NCBI GenBank assembly: GCA_003833135.1
Contig: QZLH01000744.1
Span: 10,474-50,596 of the forward strand
Reading direction: 5' to 3'
Origin: Oehlia diaphana
Taxonomy: Eukaryota > Glomeromycota > Glomeromycetes > Glomerales > Glomeraceae
DNA: 40,123 nucleotides
Shown: positions 11,194 through 21,443 of the stretch, piece by piece
Layout of the letters: each line of letters begins with the position of its first letter
How positions within the stretch are numbered: the first letter of the stretch is position 1
Notes under the pieces: model-generated
What the model was told of the DNA's origin: nothing
The model's database searches: none
Seen by the model: the letters and a program-made list of their open reading frames with translations, nothing else
Position numbers and translations under genes: made by a program

Positions 11194-12204
11194 AATTGTG
11201 AGAAAAAGGCAAATGTTAAAAAAAAAAGTTTGAAGAGAATCAATTAACATGTGATCTATGTTGCACGGGGAACCTTAACCTATCATAGACCCCAAATTTG
11301 ATTGGTTCATCAGTAGTTTAGAACTTCAAGTATAAGATGTTTACTAAACAGGTGAAAAATATCCAAGAAAAGCTGTTTTTCTAAGTATAACTTGAAATTA
11401 TAGTTTCCTAGAGGTATCCACAGATTATTTAGCGATAGTAGTTTAGTAGTATTGTCTCAATTTGTGATTCTTTATGTAATATTCTGCTTAAAATCGCGTT
11501 GTATATCTGATATTAATTTTATATAGTTAGCTTATCGCGTTTTCAGAAATATGTGTAATCCAAGCCACCGAAACTTGGCGATTTTTTTGAATATGTACGT
11601 GGAAAAAAGGTAGTTATTGAGGAAATTAAAGCGAAACTCAAAAAATTCGAGATATTTAAGTGAGTTTCCTTGTAAAAAATTATTGGTTTTACGTAAACAT
11701 TAAATCTTTGCTTATAAGGAAACTCATGTAAGTATTTAAAGTTCTTTAAGTTTCGCTTCAATTTCTTTAATAATTGTCCTTTTTCTATATAATTATTCAG
11801 AAAAATCGCTAAAATTTTGAAAATCCGTTTTTTTAGTGGATCTACACATATTTCTGAAAACGGCGATAAATAATTGTGGAGATGCAATTTGCATAAAATC
11901 ATGTGAAAGTGCAACGTCACGACCACGTGATTGGCGAGACTTGTTTGAATGCAAAAAAATTTATGATGCGTACGAAAAAAGCCAAATTATTTTTCAAAGT
12001 ACATGATAAATTTATAAATTATTAATTATTACATCAAAAACATTGATTTATAGTATTTGCTTCATCTAACATAATTAATTGAAACGGACAGCCTTTTACT
12101 ATGAATTCGTGGTCACTTGCAAACCTCAAATTTTGATCCGTTAAAGAACACTCGAACGACTAACAAACAAATAATCATTTGACAATCTCTAATGTATAAC
12201 ATAA
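11194..12204. other. Spacer with embedded inverted-repeat element
   Basis: The 1-kb gap between the frataxin start and the TFIP11 stop is gene-free. Its centre is occupied by the inverted-repeat element described separately. A minus-strand open frame of 127 codons (11543-11926) merely reads through that palindrome and is not a credible gene. Confidence 0.6.
11532..11869. mobile_element. Long imperfect inverted repeat (foldback/MITE-like)
   Basis: Two arms of about 150 bp face each other around a short central loop near 11676-11711. The outer ends pair ttatcgcgttttcagaaat with the complement of tttctgaaaacggcgataa, and the inner ends pair gagtttccttgtaa with the complement of ttataaggaaactc. 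Between them, gaaattaaagcgaaact pairs with the complement of agtttcgcttcaatttc. Small indels and mismatches show that the arms have diverged. There is no transposase inside, which fits a non-autonomous foldback or MITE. A clear target-site duplication is not visible, so the exact borders are uncertain. Confidence 0.75.
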
Positions 12205-15200
12205 TCAACGCTGACGTTTTGAACTTTCTAATTTTTCCAAAACTTCATCAAATCCCATTGGTGTCCAGTTCTGGCCTTCTTTGACATACATTACATCATC
12301 ACTTAAGTACATAAGTAAGCCTCCGACGCCTTCTGGTGTACCACCCATTCGATACAGCGGTTTTCCAGAATCATGAGTTTTATTTGTTGGTAAAAACAAA
12401 AGATTTTGATCTTGAGCAAACTCCTCGACAATCTCGAAAAAAGTTATATCTGCAATGTCCGTATAACCAGTAGATTCTTCAGGCAAGAATCTAAATTGTT
12501 CAGGTTCTGGAATTGTACTTTTTTGAGAAGGATGAGACAACCTATTATAAAAAAATAAAATCGTAGTTAACTGTAAGATAAATGATGAAATCACATTTGT
12601 ATAATAATACATGATCATAGAAAATAAATATTAAAATATTTAAAGAATAACAAACCTAGTAGACGCTTCACTTCCTAAAGAAATGCTTTCTTCAATCATA
12701 CACAACGCCTTCGTAAATTGTTCTTCGATAATTGGACTGTCAAGCATTTCTTTAGGGAATAATGATTTCCAGAAAAGATACCTAATGAAGGAAAAGTTAA
12801 AATATTAGATGATTCTCATCAATATGTAGTAAATTTCAAAATATAACCAACCATTGTCGTATCTCATCATAATTTGGATTATGTGTTAACCAAATATATA
12901 ATGTATCCAACCATTTTATAAAGAAAGTGTCTTCGAATAATTGATTAAAAACTTTAGGGGTAAACAAATCTCTCCATATCATGATACAATTGAAAACATC
13001 TAATAAATTAAAATATGAAGATGAGTGAGACAAAACCAAAAAAAAAAAAAAAAAGTATTACCTAATTCTTGATTTTTTGGATTTATTTGAAGTCTTCTCT
13101 TCATTGTCTCCGTAAGTTTTGGTAATACAGATTTAACTATGAGAGATTGCATATCTTTCAGCTTGAAAACCTAAATAAATAATATACAAACATTAATAAT
13201 TATGTTCATAATAATCAAATCCGAATAGACCCGCGTACACACGTTATTCCAGGGCTCTATAATGTCAAATGCAATTGTATCGATAGGATCCCATCTCTGT
13301 AAGGATGATCTGAATTTTTGGCGAATAGTCAAGTATAAAGGTTCCATTCGTTCCCTCAATAAAGGAAGCCAAGGGTGTAGCCATTGATGTATCATCTGTT
13401 TATCAGTATTTGGATTCCAGGAATCCACCTCTCTTGTCAATTTTGGCATAATAAGCTGATCTATGATGTTATCATAAATAAACACTGGTAATAAAGGTGG
13501 TTTCCAATTTTCTAGTAGTTTTATTGCTGGATCATAATCCCGGGCATTCCACATATTACTTTATCATATTTAAATGAGTTAAATTTAGAAACTTACTAAT
13601 GTATAAAATTAAAAATATCATATAAAAATACTTACTTTATTGTAGATCTGATTTTTGGAAGCCAAACACTATACATCATACTCTCATAGGGTGTCATGGT
13701 AATTTCACTAAAATGTAAGAAAAAAAGGATTAAAATCATAATATAAAGGAAATAATTGTTCTCTTAATTTATCCGATTTACCTAAAGCGCTTGTATGGAT
13801 CGTAATTAAACCTATCAGATGGAGCATTCGTTATAGGTGGACTTTTCTTGAATAATCCTTTCCATTTTTGAAACTCCAATGATAATCCGAAATTAGGATC
13901 TTCTAATGGATCCCAATCGATCATATTTTGTTTAATCTGTGAAAAAAAAATTAAAATAAAATTCCTAGTATATTGGGAGAATCATAATGAAAATGGTTTA
14001 AACTTACTACTGGTGTAATTATTGCAATTACAGCGGCATCCAAATTGTATAAAGCGAATTCATTAGAATATTCATTTTGTAATTTTTCAAAAGCATCAGA
14101 AAACAACTCTAATGAGGGGGAATCGCTTGATAAGGAAACAGTAAGATGTCTGCTGCACTCTTTAATGATCGACATAATTTCTCCAAGACGTTTGATCTCT
14201 ATAAATGAATAGAATATAATAAAGGTTAACTACATAATAATTATAAAATAAAAAATGAATTTACTAAGGAAGTAACCGTCTTTGTGTAAATCTAACAATA
14301 TAGCCTACTTGTTGTTTCATCATTTACTTGCGCCGTTACTCTAGCTATTTCTTTTCTTAACGTCTTGGTGCGTTCAGTTTGTACATGACGTTCTCTTGTA
14401 AAATGTTCCAAATCCGCTTTCGATAAATCAACAATCAATCGAAGGTTATGACGTAATTCTGGTAAACGTGTGGATGTGTCCGGAATTGCTTGTGAGGAGA
14501 TCTGACTAGTTGAAGTAATCTCACGAGCCTACGGGAATTATAATTGATTTAGCTAATTTAGATATTTCAAAATGAATAATGACAAAAAAAATAATTACCT
14601 GTGGACCGGTCATATCAATGATTTTGATTGGTTGAACTGATGGGCGTGAACCGATTTCGTTGATAATTTCATCCGCAGTCTTGTAAGCAACTCTGGATTT
14701 TTTAGCTTTAGCAGATTTCTTCCACGCATTACTCTTTTCTTTTTTGACAGGTCTGATGCTAATTTCATCATCATCTACATTGTCCTTTTGAACTTGTTTT
14801 GTTTTCTCTTTGAATCCGTGATATGCCAACCCCATTCTCGCAGGTCGTGGCTGTGATTCAATTGGATTGACAATACCACGCCCATCTGAGCCCAAACCTT
14901 CGCCCTAATAGGAAAAATACTTATTAAATAATTCGATTTGACGAAAGTTAATTAGGTCTTATTACTTACTATTTTATAGCCCATCTTTTGCATCAATTTC
15001 AGACCGATTCCTTTTGTATGCTTTTCAAAATTTCCAAAATCTTTATCTACTGGTAAAGATTCTTTGAATTGAGGGGTAAATTGAGATTTTCTTTTCCCTT
15101 TACTTTTTGTAGATGAAAATTGTATATTAAGCATTTCATCTAACGTCGTGGATTCTCGTGAAGATGAACCAGATGCAAAGGAAAACATTTCTTTTTTGGT

Positions 15201-15983
15201 TGTTAGCGGTTCTTCATCAAGATCATCTATCTGTGAAAAACTTGAACCAAGGCCTCCACGACCTTCACCATCTTCATTATCAACTTCAATACTACGAGAT
15301 TCCATTACATCTTTTTCTTCTTTTGGTTCGTTAAAATTATCAACTAGAAACTGTTTACTTCTAAAAATATAATTATAAGGTTAACATATTATTAAGTGCT
15401 AGAGTTGGAGAGAAAAAATTTTTGAGCGACTACCAAAATTAATCAGTGCCGGTATTACTAAAGTATGTAATTATTGGAAAGCGATGTTGATCTTGTTCGA
15501 AAGGTCTTGTTGCAGCCGGATCTACAATTAAAAATTCAATTAAATAATTACGTACATATCTTTTTCTGCTGTATCATTTTCGTTTGTAACTGATTTCGAA
15601 GTTGAGGCAACAAATCGCACGTCTCTATTAAATAATAATATAACATGTTAAACATATGAAAGAAAAATTCAATTTTTAATAACAAAATTTTAACTCACCT
15701 TTTCTTACGATTCGGGCGATCATCTTCAGAATCTGCCCAGATTCCAAGATATGCATCCTCTTTTGTAAATTTTCGACGCTTATGTCGGCGTGAAGGATCT
15801 ACGTTTTATTCAAAAAAAAAAACTAAATAAAATTTTCAAATTCGAACCGAGATATAGGGTTAACCTACCTTCAAATAATTCTTTTTCCTCCAGTAAAAGA
15901 GTGTCCGATATTTCGAACAACTCTTTATCACTTTCTGATGAGGTATCTAACCCGTCGTCAATATCTTTTTTATGACGAGGCAT
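12205..15983 (-). CDS. TFIP11: TFIP11 / Spp382 (Ntr1)-like G-patch splicing factor
   Basis: Fourteen exons (15983-15869, 15798-15699, 15624-15556, 15360-14970, 14904-14599, 14528-14309, 14198-14008, 13936-13782, 13707-13636, 13558-13243, 13170-13062, 12999-12852, 12781-12656, 12541-12205) join to 884 residues, near the human length of about 837. The N-terminal motif DAYLGIWADSEDDRP is typical of the family. The G-patch (about residues 209-255) is split by an intron: HTKGIGLKLMQKMGYKI then GEGLGSDGRGIVNPIE and MGLAYHGFKE. The long helical GCF-type region follows (NNMWNARDYDPAIKLLENW, DSWNPNTDKQMIHQWLHPWL, DTIAFDIIEPWNN), and the tail has a small C-terminal domain. The protein recruits and activates the DEAH helicase Prp43/DHX15 to take apart the intron-lariat spliceosome in the nucleus. 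The exon 3 to exon 4 join is the weak point: a possible extra exon lies around 15465-15524. Confidence 0.93.
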
Positions 15984-16145
15984 TTAAAACAACTATGAAT
16001 CAATTTTTCGGTGGTAAAATACCGATTTATTATGATGCACTGATCTCAACTATTTGTAATCTTGAATAAAGTCACGTGACAATGAATTTGTCTAGAACAA
16101 ACCTTTTTTGGGATCTTCCTGTCAAGTAAGTTTCTTTTCTCAAAA
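15984..16145. promoter_or_regulatory. Short divergent promoter with GTCACGTGAC palindrome
   Basis: Only 162 bp separate the start codons of TFIP11 (minus) and the DUF2470 gene (plus). A perfect 10-bp palindrome, gtcacgtgac, sits at 16071-16080. It contains the CACGTG E-box and matches the RTCACRTG site bound by Cbf1-type bHLH factors in other fungi. Binding here is inference; the site and the divergent layout are seen directly. Confidence 0.55.
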
Positions 16146-16905
16146 ATGTATAGTCGTAAAGTTAATGACCCCATTTCTCCTCATTCAGAACGTTTAGTTT
16201 CTTATATGAATACACATCCTGCTACTATTCTAGGATACGCAAAGTATTATGGAGAAACTAGAAGTGCAGTTAGCGCTCGTATGGTAGATATAGATTCCAA
16301 TGGTTTTGTAGTAGAAGTAGAAGAGGAGAATGGATCAAAATCAGAAGTTCATATTAAATTTAAAATTCGATTGAGATCGTATGAAGAAGTTAGACCTACA
16401 TTGACTCGGATGGCACAAGAGGCTGAGGACGCTTTAGGCTTGGTAAAATATATTTGCATTATTTTTATCAATTGTTATTTGTATTAATTAATTCCATCCA
16501 TTTCATCTACTTTAGCCAAGTACAAGACCACCTCCAATGTTTTCCGGTTCATCCTCACAAAATTTAATTTCACATACTCCTTTTATTATACCTGGAATAG
16601 CAGATTTATTAATAACCACATTTTCTATTGTATTTCTATTAACAATTGCTTTCTACCCTTATTCATCGCCAGCAATTATTGAAGAACTAAGAGAATTCTT
16701 TGGGCAAACTCTAATTAATTTAATCTTAGTTATCCTGATTAGTCTGCATACTATTGAAGCAGTGACAGCCTATATTGTGTTGATAATGAGAGGTGAAGAG
16801 GACACTATGACATTGGTGAAATGGGTTGTTGCTAGTCTGATTTATGGTCATATTTGGCTGCTATGGAAAGAACAAAGTTCTTCTGCAGAAAAGAAATCTA
16901 AATAA
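16146..16905 (+). CDS. DUF2470-domain membrane protein
   Basis: Two exons (16146-16442, 16516-16905) encode 228 residues. The first exon is a DUF2470-type domain (SERLVSYMNTHPATILGYAK, followed by a beta-rich MVDIDSNGFVVEVEEE and RSYEEVRPTLTRMAQEAE), related to the haem-utilisation HugZ-like C-terminal fold. The second exon adds at least three hydrophobic segments: about FSIVFLLTIAFYPYS, LINLILVILISLHTIEAVTA and WVVASLIYGHIWLLWKE. That half resembles the DUF4499/TMEM254 pattern with a conserved HxxE/A helix; I hold this second match loosely. The protein ends in a short basic tail, KKSK. An upstream ATG at 16082 is closed by a stop in 16 codons. The function is unknown, and membrane location is predicted from hydrophobicity. 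Confidence 0.8.
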
Positions 16906-17319
16906 GATATTTAACGTTAAACATTAATAATTTATTATTTTTAGATTTTGTTATGTAACAATAGTTTAATAATTTAAAAATTTATTTAACATATTTATAA
17001 AATACAAAAGAATCTCATTATAGAAACGAATTCGAAATTGTGATTATTTATAAATTCGTTAATGGTTTCAACATAAAAAAATGAAGGTTACAAAATTAGA
17101 TAAAGTGAATATAATATACAAATAATTACAAACAAAAAAAAAAAATAAATTTAAAATGAATATAATCTGTATAATTTTTAAAGTCCAATCGGTAGATAAA
17201 ATATAATAATATAGATAATAACAAGAATAAAAATAAAGTTCATGTTTTCCCCCACTATTACCCAAAGTTAAAATAGTTAAAATACAATTATAACCAAATT
17301 TAAGTTTCATAAATAATTT
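16906..17319. other. Convergent AT-rich 3' spacer
   Basis: This lies between the stop of the DUF2470 gene and the stop of the GCK-III kinase gene. It is AT-rich with short A runs, presumably both 3' UTRs. The small minus-strand frame at 17068-17310 has no domain and strong Y/F/I/L bias. Confidence 0.6.
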
Positions 17320-20300
17320 TTATGAACCCGAACCTAGATTTATGGGCCATTTCATCCGTAATTGGTCAATCCATCTAGGGTATGATAATATTTCTGATAT
17401 TGGAGATTTTGGTTTTTCTTCTGCTATCGGTTTCTCCTCAACTATATCTGATGATGATGATCCATCGGATGTATGATTATTTGATGATAAAAATGCATCT
17501 GAAACGATTCCCAAATCCGATAATTTGTCGCATATTTCAACATTACTATGCGTCAAAAGAAGAAACAGATTGTATTAAAATCTATTAATAAAAAAGCATA
17601 AAAATATAAAATTATAAAACTTACGTTTTCATCCGTGATAATATCTCCACTAAAGTAGTAAGTACCAAATCTGGATTAGCACGATCTAAATCTTCGATTC
17701 CCTTTTCAAGTGTACCTAGAGCTTCAATTTCATTTGCTCTTAATTCTCTTGACTTAATCTTTTTTTTTATTTAATATATAAAAATGTATAAATATCTTTT
17801 TTTAGTTGTAAGATTATGCTAAATTTCCAAATAATTAAGGCTAACCTGTGAAATTGACGGTAGAACAATTTCATTAACAAGTTGTCTTCCGACAATTCCT
17901 TCCTCAGTTACAGGTGCTGCAACATCAACATTTCTGGGAAAACTTGAATATAAAATAGATGCACTACTTGATGATGTACTTGCTGCACTAAAGGGTCTTG
18001 GCGCTCTTACAGTATCCAATCCACTATCATAATAATGTAGTTAGATATATTCATTTTCAAAAAGATTTTTTTTACATTTAACTTACTTTCCGTTCATATA
18101 AAGCGAATCAACTGTAAGGTTTTGAATCATTGTGCCATTAGCATTCGAATTTGCCAAATCTTCTGAATTTTCCCGATTCTAATGAAAAATAAAATGTATT
18201 AATGTGATACAATATATAATGATCTAATATAATTAGTATACTTACAGTAAAATCTGAAGCTTTAACCGTAGAATTATTCGATAGCTTAAAGAATTAAAAC
18301 ATGAATATTTTACTTTTTCATTTAAATAATTTCAATAAATTAATAATTTAACATACAGAATTTGCATTTTTCAGCTTTCTTATTGTTGCTGGATCCATTA
18401 TGATAGTACCATCCTTGTTTGTCTCCAATTTGATAACTCCATCCTTCTTAGTTTCTATTTTAATAATACCATCCTTACTGGCTTCTACTTTAATAGTGCC
18501 ATTTTTTGCTGCTTGTTTGATAGTTTCGAAATCCCAGATAAATTCTGAAGTATTATTATTAACCGTTCTGTTTGATTTTAAGCGAAAAAATTAATCACTA
18601 AATTCGGAAAACCAAAACCATATAAGATAAACTTTATATAAACTTACAGAGTTTTCTGGAAAACAGAAGCAGCTCTTTGTGGACCAGTAGATTTCCAAAC
18701 TTTATATCGTTCGACAAGCTCTTGTAATGACACAGTAGGGCGAGCTGACTTAATAAATCGATGGCGCAATAATTCTTTCGCAGTAGGTCGCTATTCATTA
18801 AAAGAGTTGTAACACCAATAAACTAAAAACGTTCATCTTCATAAATTATCAACAACTTACATCGAGAGGATTCTTTGTCAAACATAAATGAACAAAATCC
18901 TTAAATGTAGAAGTAAAATTGCCTTCCAAAACTGGAGGTTTGGCTTTGGGTATAAGAAAAAGAACACGCATCGGATGATATTCGGACAATGGCGGCTCTC
19001 CCTTGGCCATTTCAATAGCCGTTATTCCTAGAGACCATATGTCAGCCTTATGATCATAGCCTGCTTGTCGGATTACTTCAGGTGCCATCCAGAACTATAT
19101 CAATACGATTATTGATGAGAGAGTATAACAGACTTCCAATGCATGAAAATAATATTTCTTTTATTACTTACGGGAGTTCCGACAAAAGTGTTTCTCCTAC
19201 TCTTATTATTAGAAAGTTGTGCAGCAACACCAAAATCGGCTATAAAAAGATAAAAATAACTTTAATGAAAAATATTTTTTTTCTATGATGTGCACAAGAC
19301 ACATTAAGATTCTAACAAGGTAGGCATTCGCATTGATCCCATTAGACTCAATCGGAGAGCCAATACCGGCTTTAGCTCCAACTTGAGGCTAATACGTCTA
19401 TCTGGTGCCGGATTTGGAGAAATCCAGTTTATCAGATGTTCTGGCACTAAAAATGAGCTTTCTTTTTGTCTACAGTAGTAATCGACATATAAAAATTACC
19501 TATTTTGACTTCTCCCTTATCAGAAAGTAGAATATTGGCGGCTAAATAAAAAGCATAAAGATAGTTTAAATAATGAATCATATAAATTAAAACAATGAAT
19601 ATTAGTAAAGTACCTTTAATATCTCTGTGAATTTTCCCTTCAATATGTAAATATTCCAAACCATATAAAAGCTCTCTTAAAATTATGGCAATATGTTGTT
19701 CATCGAACGGGCCGGGTTTAAGCTGTTGAAATATATCAAAGCAAATTAAATTTTAGTTACAACCTTAAATTGATTCAACGAATCCCTTACCAAATCTAGA
19801 CATGATCCACCGGCTAAATATTCCATTACTAAAAAAAAAAAAGGAATTACATTCTGAATTTTTAAATTTAAAAAGTAATCAATCATTTACCTATCCATAA
19901 TTTAAATCCTTTGACAAACGAGCCGTAATAACGAGTGATATATGATGAATCACATTGCGATAGTAAGGCAATTTCCTGTTGAATTTCGCTAATATCATCA
20001 TCAGAATCTTCTAAATCGATTTGCTTAATAGCTACTACTTGGTTCGTTTCTTTATTTATGCTGTTTTGTATAATCAGAGAATATATTGTTGTTAGATACT
20101 TCTCAGTATATATGATAAAATAATTAATTTTCAAAATTTTTACACGCACGCTTTATAAACTGTTCCGAAGGAACCAGTGCCAAGCTTCTCGTGCAATGTA
20201 TATATTTCGTCAGGATCAATGTTCGTCTATTAAATTAAATAAAACAAGCCTAAGTTATTTTTAAAGTCCAAGCAGATAATATAATTATGAATTTTAACAA

Positions 20301-20321
20301 TTTTAACAAATTAAGTACCAT
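17320..20321 (-). CDS. GCK-III (Sid1/Nak1/MST-like) STE20-family kinase
   Basis: Fifteen exons (20321-20319, 20226-20150, 20060-19891, 19828-19791, 19722-19614, 19541-19500, 19239-19172, 19094-18861, 18790-18648, 18567-18357, 18284-18246, 18178-18087, 18023-17846, 17758-17625, 17545-17320) yield 587 residues. The kinase domain starts at once ([25 protein letters not shown] lysine about K39) and has HRDIKAANILL (D130), ADFGVA (D148) and TFVGTPFWMAPE. The N-terminal DPxEx lead and TFVGTPFWMAPE activation loop identify the GCK-III branch, which drives septation or RAM/MOR-type NDR kinase pathways. After the ELLRHRFIK boundary the tail is Ser/Asn-rich and carries a 10-residue KDG tandem repeat. 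It ends with a helical segment and the motif [11 protein letters not shown]. The first exon is only the ATG, which is unusual, but the intron donor GTACTT follows it directly and the next exon matches the family start. Catalytic residues look intact. Confidence 0.92.
18401..18520 (-). repeat. 30-bp tandem repeat in kinase tail
   Basis: Four units, starting at 18401, 18431, 18461 and 18491 with an exact 30-bp period, encode the repeated decapeptide pattern IK(V/I/L)E(A/T)xKDG(I/V/T). Units differ at several bases, so this is an old but well-framed expansion in exon 10 of the GCK-III kinase, outside the catalytic domain. Confidence 0.85.
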
Positions 20322-20968
20322 TATGTAAGTCTCGTTGTCGTTTCGTGAAAATGATAATATAAATAACAACTACAACACTAATATAAAAGAATAAAGCAGT
20401 TTTTGAACAAAATTTATTGAATATAATATTTTACGAGGGCAAGCACTTATTATATATTAAAAAAAAAATATTGACGCATACACGCATATAAATTCAAAAA
20501 TAGTTAAAATAATATACACAAAAATAAATTCGACCGTAGAATTACGTAGTTGAAAAATGAGGGGAATTGATTTTTGTTTTTAGTTATTTTTAACCTAAAA
20601 TCTATAATAAAAAACGGAATACGGAGGAAAAATAATATATACTTCAGTAATGTTTATCTTTCTTTGTAAGTACAAAGAGTGCCACGAGGTGAATTCAGGA
20701 GACGAATGCTCCCGTAAAAGGTAAAGAAATTTAAGGGGCATGCGTTCATCCGGAATAAGACAGTCCATCACAAACGTAATTGTCTGGTATATAACGAACA
20801 ATATCACAAGATTTTATCCAAAAGATTTTTGCATGTCTTGTATTAATGGGATTTCGTTCCAGCTTTGATTATTTAAATTTTTTTTTTTTTTTTGATGCAA
20901 TACAGATAACTCCGAAATTATGCTTACGGAAAAAATGAAGTGTGGTAGTAAAAGAAAAAAGGCCGACT
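20322..20968. other. Kinase upstream region
   Basis: This is the presumed promoter and 5' UTR of the minus-strand kinase gene, up to the tRNA. A segment around 20650-20800 is noticeably less AT-rich than its surroundings, but I recognise no snRNA or snoRNA boxes there. The open frames in it lack support. Confidence 0.5.
20955..20960 (-). terminator. Pol III T-run terminator of tRNA-Pro
   Basis: A run of six T residues on the minus strand begins 9 nt past the 3' end of the tRNA, matching the usual RNA polymerase III stop signal. Confidence 0.75.
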
Positions 20969-21053
20969 GGGCTTGGCCGGGAATTGAACCCGGGACCTCT
21001 CGCAATTCAGAGGACAACCCTAAGCGAGAATCATGCCACTAGACCACCAAGCC
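20969..21053 (-). tRNA. tRNA-Pro (AGG) with 13-nt intron
   Basis: The minus strand folds as a complete tRNA. Acceptor arm GGCTTGG pairs with CCAAGCC, the anticodon stem CTCGC pairs with GCGAG, and the T arm CCGGG-TTCAATT-CCCGG is perfect. The loop TTAGGG followed by T gives anticodon AGG (Pro). A 13-nt intron (21005-21017) interrupts the loop one base after the anticodon, the canonical position. Internal promoter boxes are present: A box TGGTCTAGTGG and B box GGTTCAATTCC. The encoded end lacks CCA, as usual for eukaryotes. Confidence 0.96.
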
Positions 21054-21443
21054 TTAACATTTACTTAATTAAAATTATTAATATATGAATTATTTATACT
21101 AAATGTATATTAAGCAATAAAGCGAAAAAAAAACCACGATATCACGAGTTTCACATGATCCAATATTAAAAGTGATGATTCCGTTTTTCCAATTATATTT
21201 TTATTTATAATTTAGGTATATTTATTTGTATGATATATTATATATGTTTTGATCTTCACTAACAATGAAATTTTTTGGTTTAATAGCATGCTTGAGCCTT
21301 GAGATAAATCATATGCCCCTTGTATAAAAAAAAAAAATAAAAAATAAAAAAAAAAGGCTATGAATAAAAGAATGGAAAATAAATCCAAAATTTTATAACT
21401 AAAATAATATAAATATGACAATTAAAATAAAAATAATCTATTG
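21054..21443. other. Spacer between BTB gene and tRNA
   Basis: AT-rich spacer holding the 5' flank of the tRNA and the 3' flank of the BTB gene. I see no gene; A-rich runs occur at 21328-21355. Confidence 0.6.

Noticed and set aside
11543..11926. 127-codon open frame on the minus strand
   Set aside because: It runs through both arms of the inverted-repeat element; the translation only reflects the palindrome.
20595..20807. Possible snRNA/snoRNA or hidden exon upstream of the kinase
   Set aside because: The stretch is less AT-rich, but I found no U1, U2, U4, U5, U6 or U3 signature and no clear C/D box pair.
20814..21017. Minus-strand open frame overlapping the tRNA
   Set aside because: Its start lies inside the tRNA-Pro gene, and the peptide simply translates tRNA sequence.
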